DNA from: Salvator merianae
Taxonomy: Eukaryota > Chordata > Lepidosauria > Squamata > Teiidae
NCBI GenBank assembly: GCA_003586115.2
Contig: QVOM02000053.1
Coordinates: 10,187,739 to 10,251,738, forward strand
Direction of reading: 5' to 3'
Length of the DNA: 64,000 bases
Of this stretch, positions 45,280 to 58,407 are shown in pieces. Within the stretch, counting starts at the first letter, position 1, and every line of letters starts with the position of its first letter. The translations under genes and the position numbers were made by a program. The notes under the pieces were generated by a model, which was not told where the DNA came from, did no database searches, and was given only the letters and a program-made list of their open reading frames with translations.

Positions 45280-45640
45280 AGGGCTGCACACTTCTGGGCA
45301 TTTTGCCGGCATGAAATACCCGGAAGTGCACAGTTGCAACCACTGCGCATGTGCAGCCATCTTTTTCAGTTCACACACATGCGCAGTGGACACACACATC
45401 TGTGCATCGAAATACCCATAAGTGTGTGATGCACGACTGTGGGCAGAACAATGATGGCGGCTCTGTCTGAAAGGTGAGTGAAGCCGCTGTTTCAGGAGAA
45501 CCTGCCACAAGAGTCAGGTTTTCCCAAAATAGGCTACTGTGCATTTTTGGGGGCAATATAGCGTTGCTATGGTGGGGTTGCCACAGATGTGTGTGACAAT
45601 CCCACCATAACAGCACCAAAATGGTGCTATATTCCCCCCT
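45280..45640. mobile_element. MITE family E copy
   Basis: GTCAGGTTTTCCCAAAATAG, GCTATGGTGGGGTTGCCAC and CAATCCCACCATAACAGC match the right half of the element at 51559-52181, including the internal GCTATGGTGG / CCACCATAAC foldback. Confidence 0.7.
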
Positions 45641-47349
45641 GTCTGCTGCAGCCATAGCCCCAGGAAAATCAGGATTTTTAAACCGAGGCACTTTATGGAC
45701 AGGACAGCTGTTAGCCCTGCTGGCAGTAGGAGGTAGTTTGCCTTGGAAGTCCAGCTGCTGGAATACAGCAGTCAGGGCAGACTGTGTGCTCATGTCTTGC
45801 TAATGGGTTTCCCTTTGCTCTGCTAGCCACTGTGAGAGCAGACTGCCGGCCACGGGTCTGATCCACAGAGGCGCTTCCTGCATTCTTATCTGTACCTGCT
45901 TCTGATATGCATTTCCCTTCTCTTGGAAATGGCAAGAAAAATGCCTTATCATGACATGAACATCCTTGCATAGCAAAAGAAGGTTAGGCGTGTAGGTCTG
46001 TTGTCAAAAGAAAGCCATCTAGCTAATGCAATCAAGAGGCGTGAATGGGGCTTTCCAAGTTAGCTCTTTAAAGATGTAATTCCTTCGAAGGAAGTGAGGC
46101 TAAAAGTGCCCAAACTTCCTAGACAGCTTGCCTTCACCAACGACTGCCATTTCCATTAAGCTGAGATAGCTCTTATCGCCTATTAATCACTTTTAGGAGA
46201 AGTGTGTTGCAGGAGGTAGAGAGCAAAATACCATGAAATACGATGAATGAAGATTCTTATCTCTGTGTTTTCTCTACGAAGACACTCCTCATTGGTACTA
46301 ATAATACAGTCAAGAGTTTATATATATATGGGTGTGTAAGAGAATGAGAGAGACAGAGTGAAAATATAGATAAAGGCCCTTTCTGCATGGGCCCTTCATC
46401 TAGAATAAGCTTGTAAGTTTTAGGGCCTCATTGATCTGGATTAGACGCAGCATGATCCAGATTAGGGAGAACCTGTCATCCCGTGTTTGTAACTACTGGG
46501 GGACACATTTCAGTAGCACGAACATGAGATTCGATGCCACAGCGTGGTCTGGTCTGGACCAGGGCCATCGTGTCTTTTAGCACAGGGACAGTTCTTTGTT
46601 GCTATTTGGGGTCTGTTTTTCACACTGCTTTCACCTTTCGCCTTGCACAGAAACCTAGTTTTCCCATTCTCTCCCAGCCACCCTGGCTACCAACTTTGTG
46701 TTTCCCAGATCTTGTTGCCTTCCGCCTAGGTCCAGGATGTTTAACCTCTCTGAGAACTAGAAAATTAGTGAATAATCAGCCGCAAGGTATATCCTACAAA
46801 ACTCCTGGAAACTGTGGTATGCATTTATGGGACTTTATGGGACCGATGACCTGCTCAGATGCCAAACCAAACCTTATTTTTTGTGCAGAAAAGTGACTCG
46901 ATCCTTTCCTCCATCTTTTTCCCCAGTTTCACCCGCCTCCCAGGTTACTCTGTCCTGGGCTAATGACTCCCATTGAGCCAGCCTGGCTTTTTGTTGGGGT
47001 GCGAGCAACAAAGGCGGTTCTTTCAGAGAATTTAGGTAGCTGCTCAGCTCATTTATTATTGCACTTTATGTAATTTTTGGACTCAGTGTCCACATCCTAA
47101 GAACCACAGCTTGTTTACTTCGCCAAGACTTTAATCCACCCTGGCTGTGCCCCCAATTCTATCCATTCATTCAGAAGGCGTTACATTTCCATAGCCAAAG
47201 TCTTCCATGTTCCCTGTCTTATAGTGCCCATTGGGAAATCACCCAATTTAGGATCCTCTCTACATTACACACAGAATGCCAGACTTCCCCGTGCCATTAC
47301 CAGTTTAGTGGTGAAAGCAACGCAAAATAAACACATTCCAAAGGTATGA

Positions 47350-47440
47350 CAGGAAATCCAGCAACTGGGCTAGGTTTCCCATGATAATCCTGCTTACCTC
47401 GACATCTGGCATCAGGCTTTCACCCTGCTGAGGTTTTTTT
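47350..47440. repeat. Single arm of the CTTACCTCGAC foldback family
   Basis: GCTTACCTCGACATCTGGC with an upstream GGAAATCCAGCAACTGGG resembles 36764-36830 but has no opposing arm. Confidence 0.5.
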
Positions 47441-47649
47441 TCAATAGTAGCCAAAGTTGGCATGTTGGTGCTGCCATCTAGAGGCACTTTGTTATCAGCC
47501 AAGATTGACAAGTGCTGCCACCTAGGGGCACTTTTGAGGAGAAAGATCCATTCTACTGTTTTAAATGTGTTTTACGACTATTGTATATCTTTTACCTTTT
47601 TAATCATTGTGACCATCCCTGAGATTTTGGGGGATATAAATTGTTAAAT

Positions 47650-47651
47650 AA

Positions 47652-47712
<61 letters not shown>

Positions 47713-47713
47713 G
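47650..47713 (+). repeat. (AAT)n microsatellite
   Basis: About 20 uninterrupted AAT units. They generate false poly-Ile and poly-Tyr reading frames. Confidence 0.98.
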
Positions 47714-49502
47714 GACTTTTCTCCTTCCCTGCTCCCCTTTCTGTTCTTTGGTGCATAAGTGTGTATGGAATTATAGGAAACCATCCTAGAAATAAAGTGT
47801 GCACTGGTGCAGAATCTCTCATTGCAGCATGGCACCTTCCCATTGATTCTAGTTGCGGCTAGACTAAAGTGTAGTTGCCATACAGGAGAAGAAAACAACA
47901 ACCCTGGTCTATTCATCTATAACAGGGGTTTGTTTTTGCTATTAGGTAGCATCAAGTACAGATTGGCTCCTGGTAACAAGAAGGACATATTGATGCAGGG
48001 TTTTGTTTTGTTGAAAGCTACAGAAGTAGTTTGCTTATTACCTTCTTGTGGGGAAATGCTGCGGATCCAACCTGTTTGCTTTCCAGGCAGTTGCTTTGCC
48101 ACAGGATTATGGCCATTTCCTGAAAAGTGGTATCTGAAAATCATTGCAGCAGGTTTTGCCTGAGCGATCGGCAACCCTGGCTCCAATTCCTTCTTCTGTG
48201 CAGCTTTTAAAGATGCAGGGAGCCAACCTGCAACCAAAATCAGGTAGTCCAACCTGATTTTTCTATTTCTCTGTAGTTTGTACAGATAGAGTAGGAGAAG
48301 TTGATGGAGAGATTCAGCCTCCAACATTAGACTGGCAGAAGTCTTGTGTGCAAAGAAAGCAAAGCTGAAATCAAGGGGCCGAGAACGAGTGAGAGAAGAA
48401 TGTCTTGTGCTACATACACATGAGTTTTCCTAACTTCTAAACCCCAGTGGTAAAGAAAATCCATTTGCTAGATTAGCTGATGAATTATGATTGACTCACT
48501 CCCACTGGCACAATAGGATTCCACCTCTCCCCGCTCCCCTCCCCCGCCCGTCTCCCTTTCCAACCTGTAATTTAACTTGGAGTGTTAACAGAAAAGCCCT
48601 TCCTCCACACAAAATAATATCCATTTGCCTTCCCATCTATCTGCTTTGATCTAAAATACTGAACCTGATGGATGTCCTAGGTAAATCAAACATTTTCTGT
48701 CTGCCAAAAGGGTTATGCAGAAGCTTATTTCATGCCATTACCATTTTTTCTGTTTCCAACAGTAAATCAAAAAAGTATCAACCCATTCATCCACTTGAGA
48801 AAGTAACGCCTTGCCATTGCGTAATTACCCAGGCTGGTGCAGATCTCCATATACAGTAAATCTGTTCATTTAAAAGGTTTCACTTTAAGTACGGCGGTGA
48901 CATAAATTGGTGGAGAGCAAATTTATTTATATAATAGGTTTATTCTGTTAACTGGCCTGATAACTGTTAAGACTTCTGCTGTTTCATTTGGCCAGTCTCT
49001 TGCTAATGCCTCTGATTTATCTCTGCAATGGATATTTATGTAGGAAGGTCTAACTCCATGCAAGACTAAGGGAAATTGGTATGTGGTGAGTAGCCCATAT
49101 TTAACGGGTGTTCAGGAGACCGTCATTGTCTCCACGGCAGCAAGTCTTGAGAAATTAAGAAGCTTAATACACCCAACAAGAAAAGGTGGAAAGAGTATAG
49201 ACATCAGACCATCCCCATAGTTTTACAGAATTGATAAGCAGACCCCTCCCTTACTCTCCTCCATCGTTTCCTGCAAAGAACTGTTGGCTGAACATTCGAA
49301 TTGGACTTCAGATTTTGAAGTTCAGCTAGAACATGTGTGAAGTTCTTGGGGTTCAGTCTGAATCAAGCTGAACCAGGAAAAAATGTTGTGTACATCTCTA
49401 GAGGACTGGGCGGGGGGGGGGGATGGGAGAGTTTAATAGTATCCCTGCTCTGCTGTATGGTAGGATGTCTTCAAGAGCAGTTAAAGGTTCTGCCTTTTAT
49501 TC

Positions 49503-49615
49503 TGCTCGAGAATGCCCAGGAGCAATTGGCGGGCCACTGTGTGAAACAGAATGCTGGACTAGATGGGCCGTGGCCTGATCCAGCAAGGCTCCTCTTATGT
49601 TCTTATGTTCAAATG
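49503..49615 (+). mobile_element. Non-LTR LINE 3'-tail copy with intact terminal repeat
   Basis: CCACTGTGTGAAACAGAATG, GGACTAGATGGGCC and CTGATCCAGCAAGGC run into CTTATGTTCTTATGTTC, the terminal microsatellite that sets the 3' end. Confidence 0.75.
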
Positions 49616-49658
49616 GAGAGGCGGTCTGTCTCCCTCCTGCAGGTGTTTCCTTCTCTTA

Positions 49659-49881
49659 GGGCCCAGCCACACCTAGGTTTTAATCCAGCTTTGGTCCACT
49701 TTCAGACGGAGTGAACACATCAGTGTAGTATTAAGATGTTTTCTTTCAGCATTATCTAACTCAGAAAATCCACCTTTGTGTTAGATAATGTGCAAAGAAA
49801 ATGATTAGTCACTTGGCCTATGAGTTATTTCAACCCAAAAGTGGACTGAAGCTGGATTAAAACTTAGCTATGACTGGGCAA
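49659..49881. mobile_element. MITE family B copy, 223 bp, TTA duplication
   Basis: Ends GGGCCCAGCCACACC and ATGACTGGGCAA are inverted and flanked by TTA at 49656-49658 and 49882-49884. Internal CAGAAAATCCACCTTTG and GGATTAAAACTTAG match the other copies. Confidence 0.85.
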
Positions 49882-50859
49882 TTAGGGAAATTGTGTGGCT
49901 GTGTTCTTTATTCTTCCTATCGCTCAGCATAGATGATACTGATCTAGAAGGCCTGATATGGTATAGAACTATACACAGAGCATGCCCTGTATCAATGGAA
50001 ATAGCCAGGGTTATGCTGAAAGTAAGCCCTGCTGGTTCATGTAATGGCGGGAGGGAAACCAGCCATAAATGTCTGATGTGACACAAGTTGCTTGAAATCT
50101 GTAAAAAATATATGTGTCATGTCTCTTCCAATCTCATGAGCCAGATTAACCTAGGAGCCAAAACGGAGTAAACTTCAGCCCTGAATTCTGTTTGGTTCCA
50201 CGTAGAAAGTAATACTTCCATGCACAATTCAATTTTTTCATGTTTTTCATGTTTTCAAAGTCTTTTTTTAAAAAAAAATCTTTAAAAGGCAATTTTATCC
50301 CTTTAAAGATCTCTAGTTGCCTTAGGGTTGCTTGCTGATCAGTCATTTAAAAAGATGATAGAAGCCATAATAGTCACCTATGTAATAATTAAAATAAAAC
50401 TCTTTCTTTCTCTCTTTTGTTTTTATGGAGAAAGGGGAAGCTGCACAATCTTTGGGCAAAACAAAGGGTTTTTTTTTCTTTTTCTTTTTTTAAAAAAGGC
50501 TTCTGTATGCCTCTCACCCAAGCTCCTTGCTGCTGCTGTTGCGCCTGCTGCCTTAAATCCTATTTGTAATTTTCAAGGGTGTCAGTTCTAAAGCAGACAG
50601 GCCCAGCTGGTGGAAACTTGCAAGTGAACGCCTGCATTTTTTAACAGCTCCAAAGTTATTTTTAGAAAACATCTTTAGCTTTCCAATAAATTAAGACTGA
50701 AAGGCAGTGTTTTAATAAAAACAAAACAAGAAAGAGATGAAAAATACAGATGCAATCGAGCAACCAGCGAAAAGGAATGGCATTGTGATTAAGAATGCTG
50801 GTGACAATTGAAATGCACAGAAAATGTCAAAAATTAAATAAACACATTTTAAAATGGTG

Positions 50860-51480
50860 TTTATAGGTATACAACTCCCGTAAAATTGGGGAAAATTAGC
50901 CTCGATAAATCAAATAAAGTGTTGGAGAGGATGTGGAGCTACAGGATATAATATTCACATGTGGTGGTATTGTGAGAAAATAAATAAGTTCTAGAAGTTT
51001 ATAGAGGAACAAATCGATAATATACTAAAACTGGATTGCACAGTGACAATAGAGCTAGCAACACTAAAAGTATTTAAGTAGATTAATTAAAGGATAAAAA
51101 ATAAAACTATAATTAAGATATCCTTAACCCAACTGATAAATCAACCAAAGGAGGAAAGAAGTTGAGAAATTGACATTAAAAGTATGTATAATAAATTGTG
51201 GGAGATTGTATTGAAGGTATCATTACTGAGAAAAAAAGTAATCTTCAAAGAATCATAAAAAAGAAATCTTCATTACAGATATGGAAACCACTGAAGTCAC
51301 TCCAAATATAAAGACAGAATACCTTCTAGGAAAAATGGCATTGGCTGAAATAAATAAGATCTTATTACAGTAATGGTTAGACTTATTCTCTGTGAAATAT
51401 ATCATGAGATTGCTTGGTACAGAATGTATTATTTAATATGTATCAGTGTTGACTGTAACTGTACATCTGTAAAAAGTTGT
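50860..51480 (+). mobile_element. L1 LINE fragment (ORF2 C-terminus and 3'UTR)
   Basis: From about 50916 the plus strand encodes KCWRGCGATGYNIHMWWYCE KINKF, a stop, then KFIEEQIDNILKL. HMWWYCEK is the CCHC-like C-terminal region of L1 ORF2 (KCWRC...HMWWDCKK). It has stops and a decayed 3' tail. Confidence 0.75.
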
Positions 51481-51558
51481 TAAAGGGGGGGGGGAAGAAT
51501 GCTAGGGAAGCACCTGCTGGTTTTGGCAACTTCTAAGTATTGCACCTTTCCACATTTA

Positions 51559-52181
51559 GGCTACGTCCAGACATGAGATAAAGCCTGCATTCCCCCGCAT
51601 TTCACTGGGGCTGCCTGGCTTTTCCATGGTCATCCCAATTCAATGCCATTTGCAACATAAGAACATCAGAGGAACACTGCTGGATCAGGCCACAACCCAG
51701 CATTTTGTTTCACACAGTGGTCCACCAATTCCTTCAGGTCATCCTGCAAACCTTCACCTGCTCTCAACTCCCTGCAAATGGCCTTTAGAGACGTCCTGCC
51801 TGTCTGTCCATCCTGGAGGCAATACCTAGGCATCTATTCTAGTAGCCATTGATCCACCTGTCCTCCATGAATCTGTCCAATCTGTTCTTAAAGCCTTAAA
51901 TATCGGTATGTGTGTGTTGCCACCACCATGTATTTGCGGCCATCTTTTTGGGTCCCTGCATATGCGCAGTGGCCAGAGTGACAAGGGTGGCTCCATCCAG
52001 AAGATAAGTGATAGTGCTATTCTGGGAAAACCTGCCACCAGCATCGGGTTTTCCCACAATAGGCTATGGTGCATTTTAAGGGCGATATAGTGGAGCTATG
52101 GTGGGATTGCCACAGATATATTGGCAATCCCACCATAACGCAGCCATAATGGCACTATATTTCTCCCACCTGGACAGGGCC
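51559..52181. mobile_element. MITE family E, full length, with nested LINE tail
   Basis: The left GGCTACGTCCAGACATGAG and right CACCTGGACAGGGCC ends are inverted; TTA flanks both (51556-51558 and 52182-52184). The right half has GCTATGGTGGGATTGCCAC / GGCAATCCCACCATAAC. A LINE tail (51655-51900) interrupts it. Confidence 0.75.
51655..51900 (-). mobile_element. LINE 3'-tail nested in MITE family E
   Basis: On plus: AACATAAGAACATCAGAGG, CTGGATCAGGCCACAACCC, CCACCTGTCCTCCATGAATC. The AACATAAG run is the terminal repeat of the minus-strand element. Confidence 0.75.
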
Positions 52182-53477
52182 TTAGTGGATTGAAGGTAGA
52201 TTATAATTTACGTGTCGTTGGGCCCTAAGACCCGTTCCATAAGTAAATCAGAATGATTTTATTTTTCTGGTGGTCTAACTAACCTACTTTATAAGGCCCC
52301 TATATTGCTGCTTTAATTACTTGGAAGCCCTGAGCACAAGCTACCATTTTATTAGAGTAATAAGACAGTGTACTAGAGGTTATATTTGTAAAGCATTTTG
52401 AGAGTTGCCAAACAGGAAAAAAGGAAGTAGCTTTAATAAGAAGTTGAAAGTGGGAATTTCAGGAGGTCTGGTTTACAAGGCAGGCAACATCTACTCAATT
52501 TCCCTCTTTTGTACTTTAATTAAAGGTGCAATCCTATGCATGTTTAAACGAGGTATATACATAAAGTACGGCAGAAAGCTGTTGGAAAGAGGTTTGGTTT
52601 GATTTGATTTAAGCATCATCTTTTTCTTCAAGATGTCCGGAGGAGCTTAACTTCAGTGATGGGATTCTCTGTGCCCTGAGGCTGACCTCGTTTCATCCTG
52701 TTTTAACTTTTGCAGCTAACATATATTGCTTCAGATGGAGATATTTGCTAAACTGAAGAGTTTTCATTAAAAAAAAAAAAAAAATCAAACCCAGAGTAAA
52801 GTTGGCTCACTGAGACTGTGTAAGATTTCATGAACTACAGCACACCCTAGTGATATGAAGAAATTTCAAATCCAGCCAAGTGCTTCAGGTATGTCTTGCA
52901 AGCTTAACATCAGGAAGAGTTTTTTCAAGCTGCCTTTGCATGTACATTCAAAGAAAACCATGTTTTCCTTTTTCACACATCTGTACAGCAAGTGGTGGGA
53001 AATCGCAGCAAAACAGTTATGTTTATCTCCCCTGAAACAGAAAGACAAATCTCAAATACACTGTAATGAGTTTGGATGAGGTTTATAAAACCCCTGGTTT
53101 GTCTGGAGAGGTCCATATATTCATCCTTTTATTCCACGGGTTGCCCTGAGGCCGAGACACCTTGCTGTTTTGGCATCACTCTGTTGGAATCAAGTCCTGG
53201 TGACTATATAAACATCTCCATGCTGTGCTTTTGGTGGATGTGGAAGATGGCCTTCTTCGGAGGATATGCTGGGGACAAATGGAACCTCTGCCTCTTAATA
53301 AGGGTCACTCCCTGGTAAGATGCTATAACATTGCAGTTCTGTGGATAGCCATATGAAAATTGACCCCACAGTGTCGTACTTTATGCACCTACAAGACAGT
53401 CTTGAATTGAAACAGGTGTAAGTGAAAAAAGTAAGAGCAGACTCAATCCCTGAGCTAATGGACTGCATCCACACACA

Positions 53478-53545
53478 TTTTATTTATTTATTTATTTAAG
53501 AATTTATATCCCGCCCTTCTCCAAAAGGTTCCAGGGTCACAATAA
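53478..53545 (+). repeat. Interspersed-repeat tail, TTTATATCCCGCCCTTC type
   Basis: TTATTTATTTATTTAAG is followed by AATTTATATCCCGCCCTTCT and GGTTCCAGGGTCACAATAAG. It is a very common layout in reptile genomes; the family was not assigned. Confidence 0.6.
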
Positions 53546-54170
53546 GAAAAAGATAAAATATATAGAGTATTCTTTTTTTAAAAAAAAGAAAAAGAAAAAG
53601 AAGTTCAACGGTAGCTTAGAGGTGCTTGCATGTGGACGCTAAAGTTCCCAACCCACCTCTAATCCACATGAAAGGCCAAAAAAAGGTTCTTTTCGTGGCC
53701 TTTAATGTGAGTTTGAGGTGGGATGGGAACACGAGTGTATGGCAGGTACCACCACTAAGCCATTTTTGAGCTGCTTTTTTTCAACTGCATGTTAAAAGTG
53801 CACATACCACCCACTTAACTTTTAAGGGCCATCTGCTCAGGCTAGAATGCAGAAGTTATGCTACCCCCCTAAAATCATGCAGACAGACCAAAAAAACATC
53901 CAAAGTGCAATGCTAGACGAGCACCGAGCTTAGCAGCCAGACAAATGTTCTAAAAGGGTCCCTCTTGACTTCCTGGTGAGCATCCAGCCGTGCTTCCCTC
54001 CTGACGTGTGACTGCTCATGTTGGAAGTGTTAACAGTGCCTCTGATTGCATCTTCTGTCTTCTGGAACAGGAAAGATGATGGGGAAAAAGATGTTAAATT
54101 TCTCATAATGGCTCAATCTTTGATTCTGTCTTCATGCATGCACAGATGCATGTACATGTGCACACGCATG

Positions 54171-54222
54171 GATCGATGGATGGATGGATGGATGGATGGA
54201 TCGATGGATGGATGGATGGATA
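54171..54222 (+). repeat. (GGAT)n microsatellite
   Basis: About 12 GGAT units, with GATC interruptions. Confidence 0.95.
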
Positions 54223-55089
54223 AGCTCTCAGTGCTAGGAAAATTGAAGCCAGCCCTGCAAAAAATGAAACTGCAACAGAACTTCAAAAACTAAAGCACCA
54301 CTAAATATTTCTTGATGGTGCTAGATGATGCTACAAGCAGCTGCTAGTGTGCAATGCACTGGAAAGTCAAAAGTCGAGTTGATGTTCCTTCCACTATCCA
54401 CAACAGTCTATAATTCAATCTAGGCTATTCCCATTCATGATGTCTTTTTCTTTGGTGGGGCTCACCTTCATATATGGGTGCTCAGACCTGCCCGTAGTTC
54501 TACTTATTGCTTTTCTAGACATCACCTCCATCTCTACCCCACCATGAGGATCATTTGCAGCAGGAAAGAGAGGTCAAGAGTATTGAGTTTTCCATTCACA
54601 GCAAACAGTGGTGACCTTTGATCAGGAAATGGAGTGAGGATTCATGCCAGAGCCAGAGCCAGAACAAGAACAAGAACCCCTTCATCTCATTGACCAATGT
54701 TTCAGTAGGCACTGGAGCAAAAATGAAGTCCACCAACAGCTTCCAACTGAAGTTTTCTCCTGCCCCTGCCCAACATCCCAGAACCAATTAAACAGGCATT
54801 CAGCTCACTGGTTCACAGACTTTGGCTGCATCCAGACAGGGTCAGAACCCCATAATTATTTCAGAGTAGTACTTGGTTTGCCAGACGAGATCGTGGTGCT
54901 CCCAATACAGTCCTGGATCATAGACCTGATAGCCCATGCTTAAAATATTGTGTCACTGTGTGACAGGCTAAAATGCAGAATATCAAACAAGTCTGGGCAA
55001 AGTGAGAGTTTTGTTCTGGAACATCCAAAAATAGCAGAATAGGTAAGCCTTCCTTACTATGATGTGCTGGCCTGTCTTTCTATTTAAAT

Positions 55090-55265
55090 GGTGCTATTAT
55101 TTAGATAGGTTGGTGGTAAACTGCCTAGAAAGTACAGGGTCACAGGTTTGGTTCCCCGCCTCTTCCTGGTAGTAGTCAATGGCAAACCAATTCTGTACCT
55201 TTGTCAAGGAAACTGCGTAGAGTTGCCTAAGTAGTCAACCAGGAATCTGTTCTGACTCAATGGTA
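55090..55265 (+). mobile_element. Sauria-type SINE
   Basis: B-box-like GGTTTGGTTCCCCGCC, then GGCAAACCAATTCTGTACC, TGTCAAGGAAACTGC and AGTCAACCAGGAATCTG give head, body and tail in the expected order. A second tail fragment follows at 55345-55440. Confidence 0.7.
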
Positions 55266-58082
55266 TCCAACAATAAGAAATTATCTCTAAACCTTGCAAC
55301 TATCGCCATGTAGTAGGGTATTTGTTGTGCATTCAGAAAAACCAAGATTCACTCCACAACTTTTCTCTAGAAAAAGGCAATGGCAAACTACTTCTGTATG
55401 GTGGCTAGGAAATGTTCATGTGATCAGCAGGAGTCAAACTCAGCCTGGGGATGTCTTTTTACCTTAGTTTATAAGATTACTCTAATGCATAGATACATAC
55501 TCTGTGCGTCTTTTCCTTCTACTTAAAATGTTTAATTTTCTGTGCTCTATGTCCATGGAGAAAATGTTGCAAACATTTGACCAGCAATGACACAATCAAG
55601 AGTAAATGTGGAAAAGAGGAAGGACCGTTGATATAGTCTCAGGAAGTCAAGTTTAATTCAAAAGCATTTTGAGCGTTCTGTTATTCATAAATCTGCTGAA
55701 TTCATTGTGGCTACACGTATGTTTAATTTCTCATCTATTTTGTTCTTGTGAATCTGACTCTGTGTGTGTGTGTGTTTCTGTGTATGTGTTTCTGTGTATG
55801 CTTATGGCTTGTGTTAGGGGGCAATGTGTAAATTGAAATAGTAATGCAAAGATATTCTTTTTTCTTATTTTTTGGGGGGGAATGGCATGCTTCCTCTTTT
55901 TCCGCAGTGCATAAATGGCCACCAAAAGGAAACAACAAAAGGAAAAAAAAATCACTCTGGCTTGGCCACACAGAATATTTTTAATGTCTGTGTTGCCATA
56001 CTAGAAATATCTTGCATATTTGGGGCTTGAGCAGACAAAAGCTCATATCACCCCCCCTTCTTTTTCACTAATGCCAAGTTATCTCAATAATAATGGGAGG
56101 AACAGCTTTGTGTGTTTATTCAAATAAAGGAAGTTTGCCATCACATTGGGCATTTATTTAAATGCCATGCAAATTTTTCCACATATGCACACAACCCTGT
56201 GGGGGGAGGGGAGTGGCAGCCCAAATGAAACAAACAAAATTGTACTAAGGTTCTCACATTCATTTCAAATCCACAGTACAATATTTCATCCATCCTTAAT
56301 TATCTCCCCAACGGTAGGAAAAGCGTCACGGAGTCCTTTTGTTCTCCTGATTTTGAATGCTGTGTGATTAGGTAGCAGAATATATTTTATTTTATTTTAT
56401 TTCCAGCACGCTATCAGCTCTTAGCCTTGTGGGGTTCGGCCTCATTGTTCAAGGGGTAGAGCAACAAGCGAGGAAAACATGAGTTCTGCCAAATTTCGTG
56501 ACACGTGAGCACCCTTGGAGGTGTGCAAATATTGTCGTCTCTTTTCATTGCAATCCCCTCCTGCACTCCGCTTTGCTACTGGAACGGTAACCCCATTGTC
56601 TTCACTGCATTATTTTGAAGCTCCTTTTCTCTTCCACAATTTGTGCCCCGTAATCCATTTGGTTGCCGCTGCCGACGCAAGAATCTCTGTTTGAAAGGAA
56701 TCATTTAGTGCTTGCTAATGATTCTCTTGAACCTTCTGGCAAAGAAGCAGGCTTTAGCTAAAGTACCAGGCCTGTGATCATACTGACAGGGGGAAACAAA
56801 AAAACTCTCTTTGGTGGAGTTTATAATTTGTTGCTTTCATGGGGCTCTGTTCGCAGTGCTTGTACTCAACGTTATCTGCTCTCCCCTGTGGGTTTTCTAC
56901 AAAGCATGATGGGAATGTTAGCTTCAGAAAGAAAAATTAATACTGGCTGACAATGTTTGCCTAGCGCACATACAAGGCACATCACAGAGCCCCAAGCAAA
57001 GGGAGACATCTACTGTTTGATAGAGAGTAAAGAAGGTTATTTACTTATTCATATCATTAGAGTACTATAGCCTTTAAGTCAGCTTGTTCAGCAATTTGTC
57101 CGGCACAAGCGACTGTACGAGAAATTTTCGTTGCAAGGATGGAGTGGTCTGAAAGTGTCAAAGTTTGTAGAGATGAGAAAGGACCAGGAAGGCAAATTCC
57201 ATAAAGGTTGGAGCAGTTGTTCTACAGGAAGGCATTGTTCAAGGGGTAAAATGTAAGCCTTGGTGGCCAACTTTGTAGAAGCAGGACACCCAAAAGATGC
57301 AGCTTACCAACTATATCAAATGTACTGCTGTGAGGATGCATTTGCTGTTCGTACAGCAGTTTCAGACAAGCTAAAAGAGGTACCTGGCAGGGTGCTTGCA
57401 GTTTCATGGGCCATTATCAAAGCACTGGTGTCTGCCAATCGTAGGGATGGGGGAATAGGATATGAAGGATGGGGCGGTAAGACAAGGCAGGAATTGGGCA
57501 GGTGAAAGTGAGTTCTAGGAAGAACTGGATTACCTACTTCTGTTTGGTAGGGCCAGCTCCCTCCATATACAGTTGCAATCAAAATAATTCAGATTAGGTT
57601 TGTTTGCAGAATTTACAAACTGTCAGCTGTTTGCAAAAAAAACAATCAAACAAGAACAATTTAAATCACTCAGCACAACTAATACAACAAGTGGCTTCTC
57701 CAAATTCAGCACAAAATGCCATACAGTGAGCTCCTAGAAGCCTCTTCCAACGTTATGCTGAAGGACTTTGCCAGACAGCTGGTAAGTCAAAAATAAATCA
57801 GGGGAGCCCTGTGCATGTCTGGTGGTCCACAACAAGGGGCAATGCCAACTGAAGACTAATATCTGGCATTTCCCCTCACTGTCAGGAGGCAATCTTAGCT
57901 CACAGCCTCATTGTGTCATTTCAGCTTAGGTTGGCCTCCGCCCCAATTTAAGCTCTGTTTACACTCGATCACGTCAGTGTGTCCCTCCCCCACAAACAAA
58001 AGATGGGATGAGAACATGAGAGCCACACGCTACTGTCTTTAGGGCATTTTTTGCTACATGTAAGTGCAGTCTTAAAGCATCA

Positions 58083-58160
58083 CTTATTCTGCTATATTGG
58101 GACATTCCGGAATAAAGCATGGACATAGAGGAATAAATAAGCGATGTCTGGATGCAGCCT
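58083..58160. mobile_element. Palindromic MITE (family C) fragment
   Basis: CTTATTCTGCTATATTGGGA and GAGGAATAAATAAGCGATG with right end GTCTGGATGCAGCC followed by TTA. The central arms are mostly deleted. Confidence 0.65.
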
Positions 58161-58407
58161 TACTCAAATTACAGTAGGTACAGGGTTAAATTTTAAGGCA
58201 ACCACCAGATGGAGCTACAATGCTTGCGTAATAAAAGCATCCGGGAAGCCTTCCCTCCTTTTCTGTGCCTTTTTAACCATTTATCCAGACATAGGGGTAA
58301 GTAGTGAGTTAGCAAAGTTTGCTGATGACACTAAATTGTTCAGAGTGGAAAAAAGCAGCTGCAGTTTCTGAACATTTAACATTTAATTTACGCTATAATA
58401 CTGAAGC

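Noticed and set aside
44838..45793. Frames of 170, 140, 124 and 117 codons in the 44.8-45.8 kb region
   Set aside because: They lie in foldback and MITE family E sequence, overlap on both strands and lack recognised domains.
47604..47916. Poly-Tyr and poly-Ile peptides
   Set aside because: Translation of the (AAT)n microsatellite.
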